Assembly: GCF_900090195.1 (NCBI RefSeq) | Contig: NZ_LT607803.1 | Location: forward strand, 7,032,229 to 7,096,228 | Length of the DNA stretch: 64,000 nt | DNA from: Variovorax sp. HW608 | GTDB lineage: Bacteria; Pseudomonadota; Gammaproteobacteria; Burkholderiales; Burkholderiaceae_C | Direction of reading: 5' to 3' | Part shown: one piece after another, positions 1 through 8,490 of the stretch | Numbering within the stretch: the stretch's first letter is position 1 | Layout: each line of letters starts with the position of its first letter | The notes under the pieces: model-generated | The model's input: only the letters and a program-made list of their open reading frames with translations | Told to the model about the DNA's origin: nothing | Databases searched by the model: none | Translations under genes and position numbers: made by a program

Positions 1-1201
1 GCTCCAGCCACTCCTGGGCCACGTCGCCGGGATACACGTCCTCGACGCCATCGCGCAGCGCCTTGACGATCGCATTCGCGAGCGCGCCCGGCGCCAGCTT
101 GGGCGGCGGCGTGTGCTGGTTCCATTCGTCGTCGATCGGGCCGGGGAACACGTTGATGACCCGAATGCCCGCCGGCCGCATCTCGGCGCGCAGGCATTGC
201 GCAAGCGAGTGCGCGGCCGCCTTCGATGCGCTGAACGTGCCATGCGGCGGGAAGTTGGTCAGCGCATAGATCGACAGCAGGTTGACCCACGCGGTCGCGC
301 CGGTCACACCATCGGCCGAGCGGCCCTTGAGCGCCGGGCCGAATTCCTGCGCCAATCGCAGCAGGCCGAAGTAGTTGATGTCCATCTCGGCCTTCGCCAC
401 GTCGGTGCCGCGACGTGCGCCAATGCCGAAGGTGCGATGCACTTCCGCGTTGTTGATGACGATATCGACCTTGCCGCCGATCTCGCCGGCCAGTTCGCTC
501 ACCGAGCGGCCGTTGGTCAGGTCCAGCGGCACCAGCGTGACCTGCGGCAGCGCGGTGATGTCGTCGAGGCCACCGCCCATCTTCTTCCACGGCTCGGCGT
601 GGCCGACCCAGACGATGTCGGCGCCGGCCTTGACCAGCGCGCGCACGATCGCCTGGCCCACTTCGGTCTTGCCGTCGGTGACCAGCACCTTGCGGAATTT
701 CGGGTCGCTCGTCATTTCACGGAGCATCTTGTCGTCAGCCATATGGGGGCTCCCTTCGTTCGGAAATCCAATGAGGACGGCTTGTCCGGCGCGGTCGAGC
801 CGGGCGCCGACACGCACGCGCCGCGGTGCATCGCCGACCTCGCCGTGGAGGTGGACCATCAAGGTCGGGCCGGCATCCAGATGCACGAGGCCCAGCCGCC
901 ATGGCAGCCGTTCACGGAAGAACAGGTCGTTGCTGTGGTGCAAGGTGGTGGCGCTCAGCAGCTCGCCTTCGCCGCTCTGTTCGCGCCAGTGAAGAAGGGG
1001 CGAAAGGCACTTGTGGCAGGCCTCGCGCGGCGGGTATTGCACGGTGCCGCAGGCTTCGCAGGTCTGCAATACGAAGCGGCCCTCGGCGGCACCGGCCGTG
1101 ATGCCGAGCGCGACGCGGCCGCGTGCCCACGGCGGCAGGTTCATCTGCCGCGTACGCAGGACGGGGTTCTTGCGCTTGGGGCGCATCAAGGGCATGGTCA
1201 T
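1..1201 (-). CDS. DUF35 zinc-ribbon/OB-fold protein fused to a degenerate short-chain dehydrogenase (3' end outside window)
   Basis: One reading frame runs without a stop from ATG at 1201 to the window edge. Residues 1-153 are a DUF35-type protein with a rubredoxin-like zinc ribbon (C48, C51, C62, C65) followed by an OB-fold. From Met154 on it is an SDR Rossmann domain. The SDR part is atypical: the glycine motif reads TDGKTEVGQ (175-183), so two of three glycines are lost, and the Y-x3-K pair is F323-x3-K327, with the catalytic Tyr replaced by Phe; the Ser 13 residues before it remains. DUF35 proteins normally pair with thiolase-fold enzymes, and the gene directly upstream is one, overlapping by 4 nt (ATGA). 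Met154 could also serve as a separate start, but no stop separates the domains. Likely role: CoA-ester-binding partner of the upstream enzyme. The SDR half may be structural rather than catalytic. Confidence 0.8.
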   Translation of the reverse strand, partial: MTMPLMRPKRKNPVLRTRQMNLPPWARGRVALGITAGAAEGRFVLQTCEACGTVQYPPREACHKCLSPLLHWREQSGEGELLSATTLHHSNDLFFRERLPWRLGLVHLDAGPTLMVHLHGEVGDAPRRVRVGARLDRAGQAVLIGFPNEGSPHMADDKMLREMTSDPKFRKVLVTDGKTEVGQAIVRALVKAGADIVWVGHAEPWKKMGGGLDDITALPQVTLVPLDLTNGRSVSELAGEIGGKVDIVINNAEVHRTFGIGARRGTDVAKAEMDINYFGLLRLAQEFGPALKGRSADGVTGATAWVNLLSIYALTNFPPHGTFSASKAAAHSLAQCLRAEMRPAGIRVINVFPGPIDDEWNQHTPPPKLAPGALANAIVKALRDGVEDVYPGDVAQEWLE

Positions 1202-2367
1202 GCCGGTCTCCCGAGAATGATGGCGCCGGTGCACAGGCACCGGTCGTAAGTCACCATGCCGAAGCCGGCGACGAGGCCGAGTTGCGCATCGGGCACCGTG
1301 CGCGCTCCGGCGGTATCGGTTAGTTGGCGGATGGCCTCGGTCATGCCCAGGAAGCCGCCCGCCGCGCCGGCCTGCCCCGCGGAAAGCTGCCCGCCGCTGG
1401 TGTTGTTGGGAAAGCTGCCATCGTTCGTCATCACATGCGACTGCACGAAGGCCGAGCCCTCGCCCTTCTCGCAGAAGCCGAGGTCCTCGAACTGCATCAT
1501 CACGATGACGGGATAGTCGTCGTAGGTCTGCACGAAGTCGATGTCGGCGGGCTTCACGCCGGCCTGCGCATAGAGGTCATCGCGATCCATGCGCCAGCCG
1601 CCGCGCACCATCACCGGGTCTTCCGAATAAGCGTTGTGCCGCTCGATCGCGCCGCGGATCACCGCATGCGGCAGGCCGAGATCGCGCGCGCGCTCCTCGC
1701 TCATCACGAGGAAGGCTTCGGCGCCGGCGCACGGCATCACGCAGTCGAACAGATGGATCGGATCGGAGATCGGCCGCGCGGCCATGTATTCGTCGAGCGT
1801 GAGCGGCTTCTTGAACATCGCGTGCGGGTTCTTCAGCGCGTTGCTGCGCTGGTCCACGCAGATGCGGCCGAAGTCCTCGCGCCTGGCACCGAAGGTGCGC
1901 ATGTAGTGCGAGGTGATCATCGCGAAGATCGAGTTCGGGCCGCCCGATCCGTACGGATAGGTCGCATCGCGCGCGAAGTTGCTGAAGCTGCCGAGCGTGA
2001 GGCGGAACGAATCGACATGGTTGGTGTCGGCGGCGACACAGGCAACCACGTCTGCATCGCCGGACTGCACTGCCCGCGCAGCGCGGCGCAGGCACATCAC
2101 GCCCGATGCGCCGCCGGTGGGCACATGGTCGAGCCAGCGCGGCGACAGGCCCAGGTGCTGCGTCACGCCGACCGCCGTGTCGGGCACGAGCGAGAAGCTG
2201 CTGACGCAAAGACCGTCGATCTGCTCTTTCTTCACGCCACTCGCCTTCACCAGCGAGTCGATCGCCTGGCCGAGGAACCAGTGGGCGCTGCGCGTGGAGT
2301 AGCGCACGTAGGGCACCGTCACCGGCACCGCGACGGCCACGCCTTCGTAGGAGAGCCGGCGCGTCAT
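1198..2367 (-). CDS. Thiolase-fold (SCP2/Ltp2-like) acyl-CoA enzyme, probably a retro-aldolase
   Basis: A 389-residue protein of the lipid-transfer/SCP2 thiolase family. At the position of the thiolase nucleophile motif (C-x-S-G) it reads TGGASG (84-89), so the catalytic Cys is absent. Where SCP2 thiolases have an H-D motif it has TYDDYP (281-286), and a second Tyr lies near 374. Loss of Cys with conserved Tyr is the signature of Ltp2-type steroid side-chain aldolases, which work with a DUF35 partner; here that partner is encoded immediately downstream with a 4-nt overlap. It also overlaps the upstream CoA-ligase gene by 4 nt, so the three are probably translationally coupled. Inferred role: cleavage of a beta-hydroxyacyl-CoA made by the ligase and oxygenase. 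Annotation pipelines would probably call it acetyl-CoA acetyltransferase. Confidence 0.8.
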   Translation of the reverse strand: MTRRLSYEGVAVAVPVTVPYVRYSTRSAHWFLGQAIDSLVKASGVKKEQIDGLCVSSFSLVPDTAVGVTQHLGLSPRWLDHVPTGGASGVMCLRRAARAVQSGDADVVACVAADTNHVDSFRLTLGSFSNFARDATYPYGSGGPNSIFAMITSHYMRTFGARREDFGRICVDQRSNALKNPHAMFKKPLTLDEYMAARPISDPIHLFDCVMPCAGAEAFLVMSEERARDLGLPHAVIRGAIERHNAYSEDPVMVRGGWRMDRDDLYAQAGVKPADIDFVQTYDDYPVIVMMQFEDLGFCEKGEGSAFVQSHVMTNDGSFPNNTSGGQLSAGQAGAAGGFLGMTEAIRQLTDTAGARTVPDAQLGLVAGFGMVTYDRCLCTGAIILGRPA

Positions 2368-3986
2368 GACTGCCTCTTCTTCATCGAACGCGTATCGACG
2401 CAGTTCGCGCGGCCCGGCAAGGATTGCGCGAGCTCGCGAAGCTGGCCGCGCTGGATCTTCTGCGACGCAGTGAGCGGCAGCGCATCGACGAAGGCGACAT
2501 AGCCCGGTGCCTTGTAGTACGCGAGTTGCGACAACGCATGGTCAACGATGCTGGACGCGAGCTTCGCGGGTTCATCCGAATCCGCATCCTCACGCAGCAC
2601 GATGCACGCGAGCACCTCATCGCCGCGCACGGCGTCAGGCGTCGCCGCCACCGCCGAGGTCTTCACCGCCGGATGCTGGTTGAGCACGCTTTCGACCTCG
2701 ACCGCCGAGATGTTCTCGCCGCTGCGGCGGATCACGTTCTTCTTGCGATCGACGAAATAGTAGTTGCCTTCGGCATCGCGGCGCACCATGTCGCCGGTGT
2801 GGAACCATCCTCCGACCCATGCCTCGCGCGTCGCTTCCTCATCCTTCAGGTAGCCGGAGAAGAAGTAGCGCTTCGGGTCATCGCCCGAGGAGCGCACCAG
2901 CAGTTCGCCCGGCGTGCCATCGGGCGCATCGCGACCGTCGTCGCCCTCGAGGCGGATCTCGACGAAGTCCTCGCGGCGGCCGAAGCAGTTGGTGCCGACA
3001 TGGCGCGGCGCGTGGTTCGCCATCACGCAGGCGGCGGCGCCGGTCTCGGTCATGGCCCAGGCCTCGACCAGCGGGAAGCCGAAGCGTTCTTCGAAAGGCG
3101 CGTGGTTCTTGCGATCCACGCCGGCGCCGAAGCCCCAGCGGATGTCGTGCTCGCGGTCCGCCGCGGCGGCGGGCGCTGACAGCAGCATTGCGGGCATCAC
3201 GCCGAGGTAATGCACGATGGTGGCGCGGCTTTCGCGCGCACTCTGCAGCCAGCTCTTCGGGTGAAAGCGGTCGAGCTGCACGAGGCAGCCGCCCTCGACG
3301 AGCACCACCATGGTCGAGAACGCCATCGCGTTCACATGGTTGAGCGGCAGCGGCGTGATGATGCGCTCGGCGTCGGGCCGCACCGGGCAGAGGTCGCCGA
3401 GTTCCGCGTACCACTGGCCGGCGCGCAGGAAGTACTCGTTGCTCAACATGCAGCCCTTGGGCCGGCCGGTGGTGCCGGACGTGTACAGAAGCGCGCATTC
3501 GGTGGAAAGGCCAACAGGCTCCGGTGCATGCGGCGCGGGCTTGGTCGCGGGCGGCACCGCATCGTCCGGCCCCATCGTCTCGAAGGGAATGCCGGCGATC
3601 TTCGCCGCCGCGCGCAGGTCGTCCGCACGCTGCGGCAGCGTCACGGCGAGGCCGATCTCGCTGTGGCCGATGAGATAGCTCAGTTCGGCCGAGCGCATCT
3701 CGGCATTGATCGGCACCACGCTCACGCCCAGTGCATTGAGCGCGAACCAGTGAAAGAGGAATGCCGGCCGGTTCTCCAGCAGCAGCCCGACGCGGTGGCC
3801 GTGGCCGTAGCCGGCCTTTGCATAGGCGGCACGCAGGCGCTCCACCTGCGCGGCGGCATCGCCCCACAGGATCGCGCCCGGCGCGATGTCGTAGGCCTGC
3901 GCGGTGACCGATTCGGTGAACAGGAACTCGGCCCCGGGCGTGCGCCGCGCGCTCGCGCTGAAGGCGTCGTGAACGGTGTGATGCAT
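2364..3986 (-). CDS. AMP-forming acyl-/aryl-CoA ligase
   Basis: A 540-residue ANL-superfamily adenylate-forming enzyme that should activate a carboxylic acid to its CoA thioester with ATP. Visible motifs are the P-loop-like LLYTSGTTGRPKG (around residues 165-178), the WAMTETG region near the middle, the GWFHTGDMVRRD motif, and the C-terminal SQKIQRGQLRE segment holding the catalytic lysine. The ATG at 3986 follows the dioxygenase beta stop by 7 nt, and the end overlaps the thiolase-fold gene by 4 nt. Position in a ring-hydroxylation cluster suggests an aromatic or indolic acid, or its hydroxylated product, as substrate. This cannot be fixed from sequence alone. Confidence 0.87.
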   Translation of the reverse strand: MHHTVHDAFSASARRTPGAEFLFTESVTAQAYDIAPGAILWGDAAAQVERLRAAYAKAGYGHGHRVGLLLENRPAFLFHWFALNALGVSVVPINAEMRSAELSYLIGHSEIGLAVTLPQRADDLRAAAKIAGIPFETMGPDDAVPPATKPAPHAPEPVGLSTECALLYTSGTTGRPKGCMLSNEYFLRAGQWYAELGDLCPVRPDAERIITPLPLNHVNAMAFSTMVVLVEGGCLVQLDRFHPKSWLQSARESRATIVHYLGVMPAMLLSAPAAAADREHDIRWGFGAGVDRKNHAPFEERFGFPLVEAWAMTETGAAACVMANHAPRHVGTNCFGRREDFVEIRLEGDDGRDAPDGTPGELLVRSSGDDPKRYFFSGYLKDEEATREAWVGGWFHTGDMVRRDAEGNYYFVDRKKNVIRRSGENISAVEVESVLNQHPAVKTSAVAATPDAVRGDEVLACIVLREDADSDEPAKLASSIVDHALSQLAYYKAPGYVAFVDALPLTASQKIQRGQLRELAQSLPGRANCVDTRSMKKRQS

Positions 3987-3993
3987 GGCGGCC

Positions 3994-4479
3994 CTAGATG
4001 AAAAGCTGCACCGCCGGCAGCGCCGCGTCGCAGTTGAGCAGGTTCACGCGCTTCAAGGTCATGCGCAGTGCGCCGTTCTGCACCGCGAGGTGGTGGAAGA
4101 AGGTGCCGACGTAGAACTGAAGCTCGTCGCCCTGCGACTCGGTGTAGTGGAACTCGGTGCGCACCACGAAGCGGTTCGCGGCCGCGTCGAATTCCTCGAC
4201 CGTTGGCGTCTGGAGCAGATGGTGGCAGCGGCTCGGCGGCTGCTGCGAGAAGGCCCGCGGACTCTTCAGGCGCTCGATGCGCAGGTCGCGCAAAAGCTTG
4301 TCTTCGTAGAGATGCGAGGTGTGGTTGATGCCGTCTTCCTGGTTGGGGATCAGCGGCACCCAGTAGAAAGCATCGTCGGTGAAGAGCGCGTTCCATTCGT
4401 CGAAGCGCTTGGCATCGAGCAGGCGCGATTCATGAACGACGAAATCGATGAGCTGCTGGCGGGTGACTTCGTTGTGCAT
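3994..4479 (-). CDS. Aromatic ring-hydroxylating dioxygenase, beta (small) subunit
   Basis: A 161-residue protein of the NTF2-like small-subunit family that packs with the Rieske alpha subunit. Conserved features include the N-terminal QLIDFVVHESRLLD helix, FTDDAFYWVPL, and the C-terminal FYVGTFFHHLAV and ALRMTLKRVNLL strands. The ATG at 4479 overlaps the alpha stop by one base (TGATG), which supports translational coupling. Because coupling depends on alpha being translated to its true stop, the frameshift in alpha could also reduce expression of this subunit. Confidence 0.88.
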   Translation of the reverse strand: MHNEVTRQQLIDFVVHESRLLDAKRFDEWNALFTDDAFYWVPLIPNQEDGINHTSHLYEDKLLRDLRIERLKSPRAFSQQPPSRCHHLLQTPTVEEFDAAANRFVVRTEFHYTESQGDELQFYVGTFFHHLAVQNGALRMTLKRVNLLNCDAALPAVQLFI

Positions 4480-5793
4480 CACATGGTCTCCGTCATGTAC
4501 TTGGCCCAGCTTCTGTATTGATTGCGCATCGGCAGTTCGTTGGTGCCGACGGTGGTGATCTCGCCGCCCTTCTTCTCCGCCGGGTCGTAGTTGCGATGCA
4601 GGCTGACCCACTCGTTGCCGCTCGCATGCAGCCCGGCCTGCATGCCGCGGTAGGCCTGCAGGTCGTCATGGCCCACGACCGAGAACGGCGAGTTGATGAG
4701 CCGGTTGTACATGGCGGTGCGCTGCAGCAGTTCCGGCGGCGCGCCCTTCAAGCGGAAGGTCCAGCTCTCGACCAGGCACTTGTCGGCGGCGATCGGCTTT
4801 GACCACGCGGATCGACTGGATCGCGCCCTTGATCGTGAGGTTCGGGTAGTAAACCGTGTTGTGCCGCGCCATGCCGAGGATCTGCGCGGTGCGTTCCTCG
4901 CCGTACCTGGCCTTCATCGCGTTGTCGTACTCGGGGATCGCCTTGTACTTGCTGTGGATGCTGAAGTGCACGCCGGTGAAGCTGTGGCCGTTGTCGTAGG
5001 TGCGAACGCCCATGTCCTCGAAGAACTTGTAGTCGGACATGAAGGGCACGAACTGCTCGATCGCCATCGGCTTCGGCTCGTCGGCCGGCTTGTCGGCCCA
5101 CATGGTCTTGGCGGTGCCGGCCGAAGATTCGTGCGCCACCATCGGATGCATGGTGTCGTTGAGGTTCTCGACGAACATCTTCCAGTTGCACTGGTGGATG
5201 AAGCGCAGGCACCCGCCGGCGATCTCCAGTTCGCCTTCGGGCGAGCGGTCGGCCATGTTGTCGATGGAGCTCAGCGAATCGCCGAAGTACGCCTCGAAGC
5301 CCGGGCCGGCGTCGTTGATCTTCACGAAGATGAAGCCGCGATGGCTGCGCACGTTCTTCACCGTGACGAGGCCCTTGGCCGATTCGCACTCGTGGAGCTG
5401 CGTGCCTTCGTAGCCGTTCTTCAGCGGGATCGACAGCAGCGAGCCGTCGGTCTTGAAGGTCCAGGCGTGGTAGGGGCAGCGGAAGAACTTGCCGGTGTTG
5501 CCGCAGGGCGAGCTCACGAGGCGCGAGCCCTTGTGCGCGCAGCGGTTCATCATCGCGCGCACCGAGCCGTCGGTGTGGCGCGTGATGATCAGCGGCCGGC
5601 CCGCGATCTCGTTGGTGATGTAGTCGCCGGGCTTCGGGATCTGGCTTTCGTGGCCGGCGTAGTTCCAGGTGTTGGCGAAGAAGTGCTCCTGCTCCAGCTC
5701 GAACAGTTCCTGGCTGATGTAGAGGTCGCGATGCACGCGGTCGTCCTGCACCAGCGCGCGCACGGCATCGGGGTTGCCTCGATATGAAGTCAC
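4479..5793 (-). pseudogene. Aromatic ring-hydroxylating dioxygenase, alpha subunit, interrupted by a +1 frameshift
   Basis: The 5' part (GTG at 5793, AGGAG Shine-Dalgarno 8 nt upstream) encodes a Rieske domain with C85-x-H87 and C106-x2-H109. The mononuclear iron site is D213-x2-H216-x4-H221. After SIRVVK the frame is lost at the T run 4798-4800 (AAA on the coding strand). Deleting one base there restores an uninterrupted protein to the stop at 4479, about 437 aa, the usual alpha length. The uncorrected product is 375 aa with a nonsensical Arg-rich tail. The 1315-nt span is exactly one base over a multiple of three. Either a real mutation that disables the oxygenase or a homopolymer assembly error; intact motifs on both sides favour a very recent or artefactual event. 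The enzyme would hydroxylate an aromatic or indolic ring with electrons from the reductase at 5974-6966. Confidence 0.85.
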
Positions 5794-5872
5794 TCTATCT
5801 CTCCTTCATGTTGTCATTGCACTTCGCACGACCACGCACCCCATGACAGAGGGCCGCGGAGCAGGCCATGCG

Positions 5873-5931
5873 CGGGCACCCGCGGAACCGGCTCCGCCGG
5901 GCCGCAAGGGTGCGCCCCCTTGAGGGGGTGC
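5873..5931. repeat. Dispersed intergenic GC-rich repeat, copy A
   Basis: The gap between the reductase stop and the dioxygenase alpha start contains an element with two short inverted repeats: CGGGCACCCG, and a C-run/G-run hairpin around GCCCCCTTGAGGGGG. Its reverse complement matches 40441-40497 nearly base for base with one small indel and a few substitutions. This resembles the REP-like intergenic elements common in Comamonadaceae. No coding potential. Confidence 0.75.
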
Positions 5932-5973
5932 AGAGCCACACGCAGTGGGCGAGGCTGGGGGTGGTCTTCATTT

Positions 5974-6966
5974 CTAGATGTCGAGCACCAAGCGCTGGCC
6001 CTTGGCGCGGGAGATGCAGATCTGCATCACATTGCCTTCGGCCTTCTCGCGCGCGGTGAGCACGTAGTCGCGATGGTCGATCTCGCCGTCGATCACCGGC
6101 GTCGCACAGACGCCGCATTCGCCGCGCTTGCAGTCGAACATCGGGTCGCAGCCGTGCTCGATCAGGCAGTCGAGGATGCTCTGATCGGCCGGCACTGTGT
6201 AGCGCTGGCCCGACTGCGCGAGCTCGACTTCGAAGGCGTGGTCGCCCTCTTCCACCGCCGGCGTGGTGAAGAGCTCGAAGTGCACGCGGTCGTGCGTCCA
6301 GCCGCGCGCCTGCGTCTGCGCGAGAACCGCGTCGAGCATGACCTTCGGGCCGCACACATAGAGGCGGTCGCCGGCCGGGAAGCCGTCGAGCAGCGCGCCG
6401 ATGTCGAAGGGACCGCCCTGCTCGACATCGGCATGCACGCGCAGGTCGTCGCCCAGCAGGCTTTGCAGCTCGGGCAGGAAGGCCATCAGGTCGCGGCTGC
6501 GGCCGGCGTAGTGCAGGCGCACCGGCAGGTTCTCCGCGCGGCGGCGCGTGGCCATGCTCGCGAGCGGCGTGATGCCGATGCCGCCGGCCAGCAGTACGGT
6601 GCCGCCGGGGCCGGTGTGGAGCGGGAAGTCGTTCTTCGGCGCTTCGATGGTGACCGTGTCGCCTTCGCTCAGGCGCTCGTGCATGAAGCGCGAGCCGCCG
6701 CGGCCTTCGTCCTCCTTGCGCACCGCGATCACGTACTCGATCGGCGCCTCGGTCGCATCGGCCTCGGCCGCGAAGTTGATCAGCGAGTAGTGGCGCCAGT
6801 CCTTCTTGCCGTCAGGGAGCGTGACTTCGATGCGGATGTGCGCACCGGCGGCATAGGCCGGCAGCACTGCGCCGTCGACGGCGCGCAGCCTGAACAGCTT
6901 GATCAGCGGATTGAGCGAACGCGCCTCGGCGACGCGCAGTTGCAGGGTGGCGGGTTGGGCGGACAT
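5974..6966 (-). CDS. Oxygenase reductase (PDR/VanB-type, flavin + NAD + C-terminal 2Fe-2S)
   Basis: A 330-residue electron-transfer reductase. Domain order is a flavin-binding beta barrel with RHYSLIN near residue 80, an NAD(P) domain with GGIGITPLASM and CGPKVMLD, and a plant-type 2Fe-2S domain at the C-terminus with cysteines spaced C-x4-C-x2-C-x29-C. This is the phthalate-dioxygenase-reductase layout. It most likely passes electrons from NAD(P)H to the Rieske oxygenase encoded just downstream. It could also reoxidise the iron-sulfur clusters of the 2-oxoacid oxidoreductase encoded upstream, which is a guess. The start is at MSAQPAT, 14 nt after the upstream stop. Confidence 0.88.
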   Translation of the reverse strand: MSAQPATLQLRVAEARSLNPLIKLFRLRAVDGAVLPAYAAGAHIRIEVTLPDGKKDWRHYSLINFAAEADATEAPIEYVIAVRKEDEGRGGSRFMHERLSEGDTVTIEAPKNDFPLHTGPGGTVLLAGGIGITPLASMATRRRAENLPVRLHYAGRSRDLMAFLPELQSLLGDDLRVHADVEQGGPFDIGALLDGFPAGDRLYVCGPKVMLDAVLAQTQARGWTHDRVHFELFTTPAVEEGDHAFEVELAQSGQRYTVPADQSILDCLIEHGCDPMFDCKRGECGVCATPVIDGEIDHRDYVLTAREKAEGNVMQICISRAKGQRLVLDI

Positions 6967-6980
6967 GGATTCGATCCGGT

Positions 6981-8474
6981 TCAGGCGAGCGCGTGTTGAA
7001 GGAGCGCGGCGCGCAGCTTGTCGCCGTGCTCGTCGGCCAGCGCCGCGTCGCGCAGTTCGCGCAGGGTGGCGGGCGCGATGGCGGCGCCTGCGCGCTGCAG
7101 CGCGGCCATCACGGTGTCGTAGTTGCGAAGGCCGCGCTCGTGCGTGTCGCTGTAGCCCTTGACCAGGCGCTGGCACTGGGCGACCTCGACGGCGAGCTCG
7201 GGGTTGCGCGCGGCGGCCTCGGCGATGCGGCCCAGCCATTCCTCGATGCGGCGGTTCTCGTCCGCAAAGCGGATGGTCGAGCGGCGCCAGCGCTTCATGC
7301 CGGCGACGGTGCGCAGCATCAGGTAGCCGCGCAGCGAGCTGGTCTGGATCACGCGGCCCTTCTGCGTCATGCGCTCGACGAGCTTGCGCGGTGCGGTCGA
7401 GTTCATGAGCCAGCGGCCGAAGCCGGCGGGCAGCGTCTCGCAGATTTCCTGCAGCCGCGGATGCATGTATTCGTTGATCGCGAGCACCTGGCCCTGCTGC
7501 ACGCGCGCCTCGCCACGCACGCGGTCGAAGCGTGTCGCGCGGGTCTTGAGCGCGGCGACCCGCGCGGTGTCTTCGTAGGACATCCACAGCGCAAGATGGC
7601 GCGCGGTCTCGCGCAACAGCCTGCCGCCGTCGTTGGCGGGCAATGCGGCGACGGCGGCCATGCGGTCGAGGTAGAGGCCCGCATAGGCGACATCCTGGTA
7701 GTCGATGAGGCGCCGCACGCCTTCGAGCAGCACGGGCTGCGCATCGGCAGGGAATTCGCCTTGCGCGCGCTCCACCAGCGCGCGCACGGCAGGGTGGCGT
7801 GGTTGCGGCGCTGGCGACTGCTGCAGCGCAGCGGCCGGCGTTTCCGCCTCGCCCTGCGCGCGTGCGAATGCGGCGCCGAAGGCCTTCAGGCTTGGCTTGA
7901 CGCCGACACCGCCGCGTTCGATCGTGGCCTCGAACTGCGCGCGGCTGAACGGCAGCACGCCCGCGCCACACAGCGCGCCGAACAGCACCGCGCTGATCAC
8001 GCTGCCCGAGGCTTCGGCGGCCTGCGCCATGTCGAAGCGGATGAAGCGCTTGGCCGCGCGTTCCGCGTGGCCCAGCAGTTCGTTGCTGTCGACGCGGCCG
8101 TCGCCCATCGCACTCTTCTCGGCGATGGAATAGACGCGGTGCGTGGAGGCGATCAGCGTGGTGCGGTCGTTGGTGACGAGCCCGCGCTGCACCGCGCGGC
8201 CGGCCTCCATCAGCTCGGAGGCCAGCACCACGTCGACGTCGCCCGGCAGCGGCATCAGCGCCAGCACCGGCTTGCCGCCATCCGCATCGGCCTGCGCCTG
8301 CGGAAACAGCTCGACGTAGTAGATGGTCGCGCCGGTGCGCTGAGCGACACCCGGCACCGAAGTGGTCTGGGCGACGTAGCCGTTGGTCTCGCCCATGTCG
8401 ACGATCCAGTCGGCGAGCACGCCGCCGCCTTCGCCCCCCATGGCAAGAATCGCAATCTTGATTGGTTGGGTCAT
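6981..8474 (-). CDS. Indolepyruvate:ferredoxin oxidoreductase beta-like subunit
   Basis: A 497-residue protein. The N-terminal ~200 residues form the gamma/beta (POR_g-like) domain of 2-oxoacid:acceptor oxidoreductases, with the AILAMGGEGGGVLADWI nucleotide-binding start and SVPGVAQRTGAT. The C-terminal ~270 residues are the helical extension found in proteobacterial IorB-like proteins. The start MTQPIKIA at 8474 lies 16 nt after the alpha stop; in-frame upstream starts at 8501 and 8522 would overlap alpha. Together the two subunits should oxidatively decarboxylate a 2-oxo acid to an acyl-CoA. An aryl or indolic 2-oxo acid fits the neighbourhood. Confidence 0.85.
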   Translation of the reverse strand: MTQPIKIAILAMGGEGGGVLADWIVDMGETNGYVAQTTSVPGVAQRTGATIYYVELFPQAQADADGGKPVLALMPLPGDVDVVLASELMEAGRAVQRGLVTNDRTTLIASTHRVYSIAEKSAMGDGRVDSNELLGHAERAAKRFIRFDMAQAAEASGSVISAVLFGALCGAGVLPFSRAQFEATIERGGVGVKPSLKAFGAAFARAQGEAETPAAALQQSPAPQPRHPAVRALVERAQGEFPADAQPVLLEGVRRLIDYQDVAYAGLYLDRMAAVAALPANDGGRLLRETARHLALWMSYEDTARVAALKTRATRFDRVRGEARVQQGQVLAINEYMHPRLQEICETLPAGFGRWLMNSTAPRKLVERMTQKGRVIQTSSLRGYLMLRTVAGMKRWRRSTIRFADENRRIEEWLGRIAEAAARNPELAVEVAQCQRLVKGYSDTHERGLRNYDTVMAALQRAGAAIAPATLRELRDAALADEHGDKLRAALLQHALA

Positions 8475-8490
8475 TGCTCGCTCTATCGAA

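Noticed and set aside
113..1249. A 378-codon plus-strand frame over the DUF35-SDR gene
   Set aside because: The minus strand carries a zinc ribbon and Rossmann-like domain in one frame. The plus frame has no family features.
4479..5793. Programmed frameshift in the Rieske alpha gene
   Set aside because: No classical slippery heptamer or downstream structure is evident at 4798-4800, and alpha subunits are not known to need frameshifting. Mutation or assembly error is simpler.
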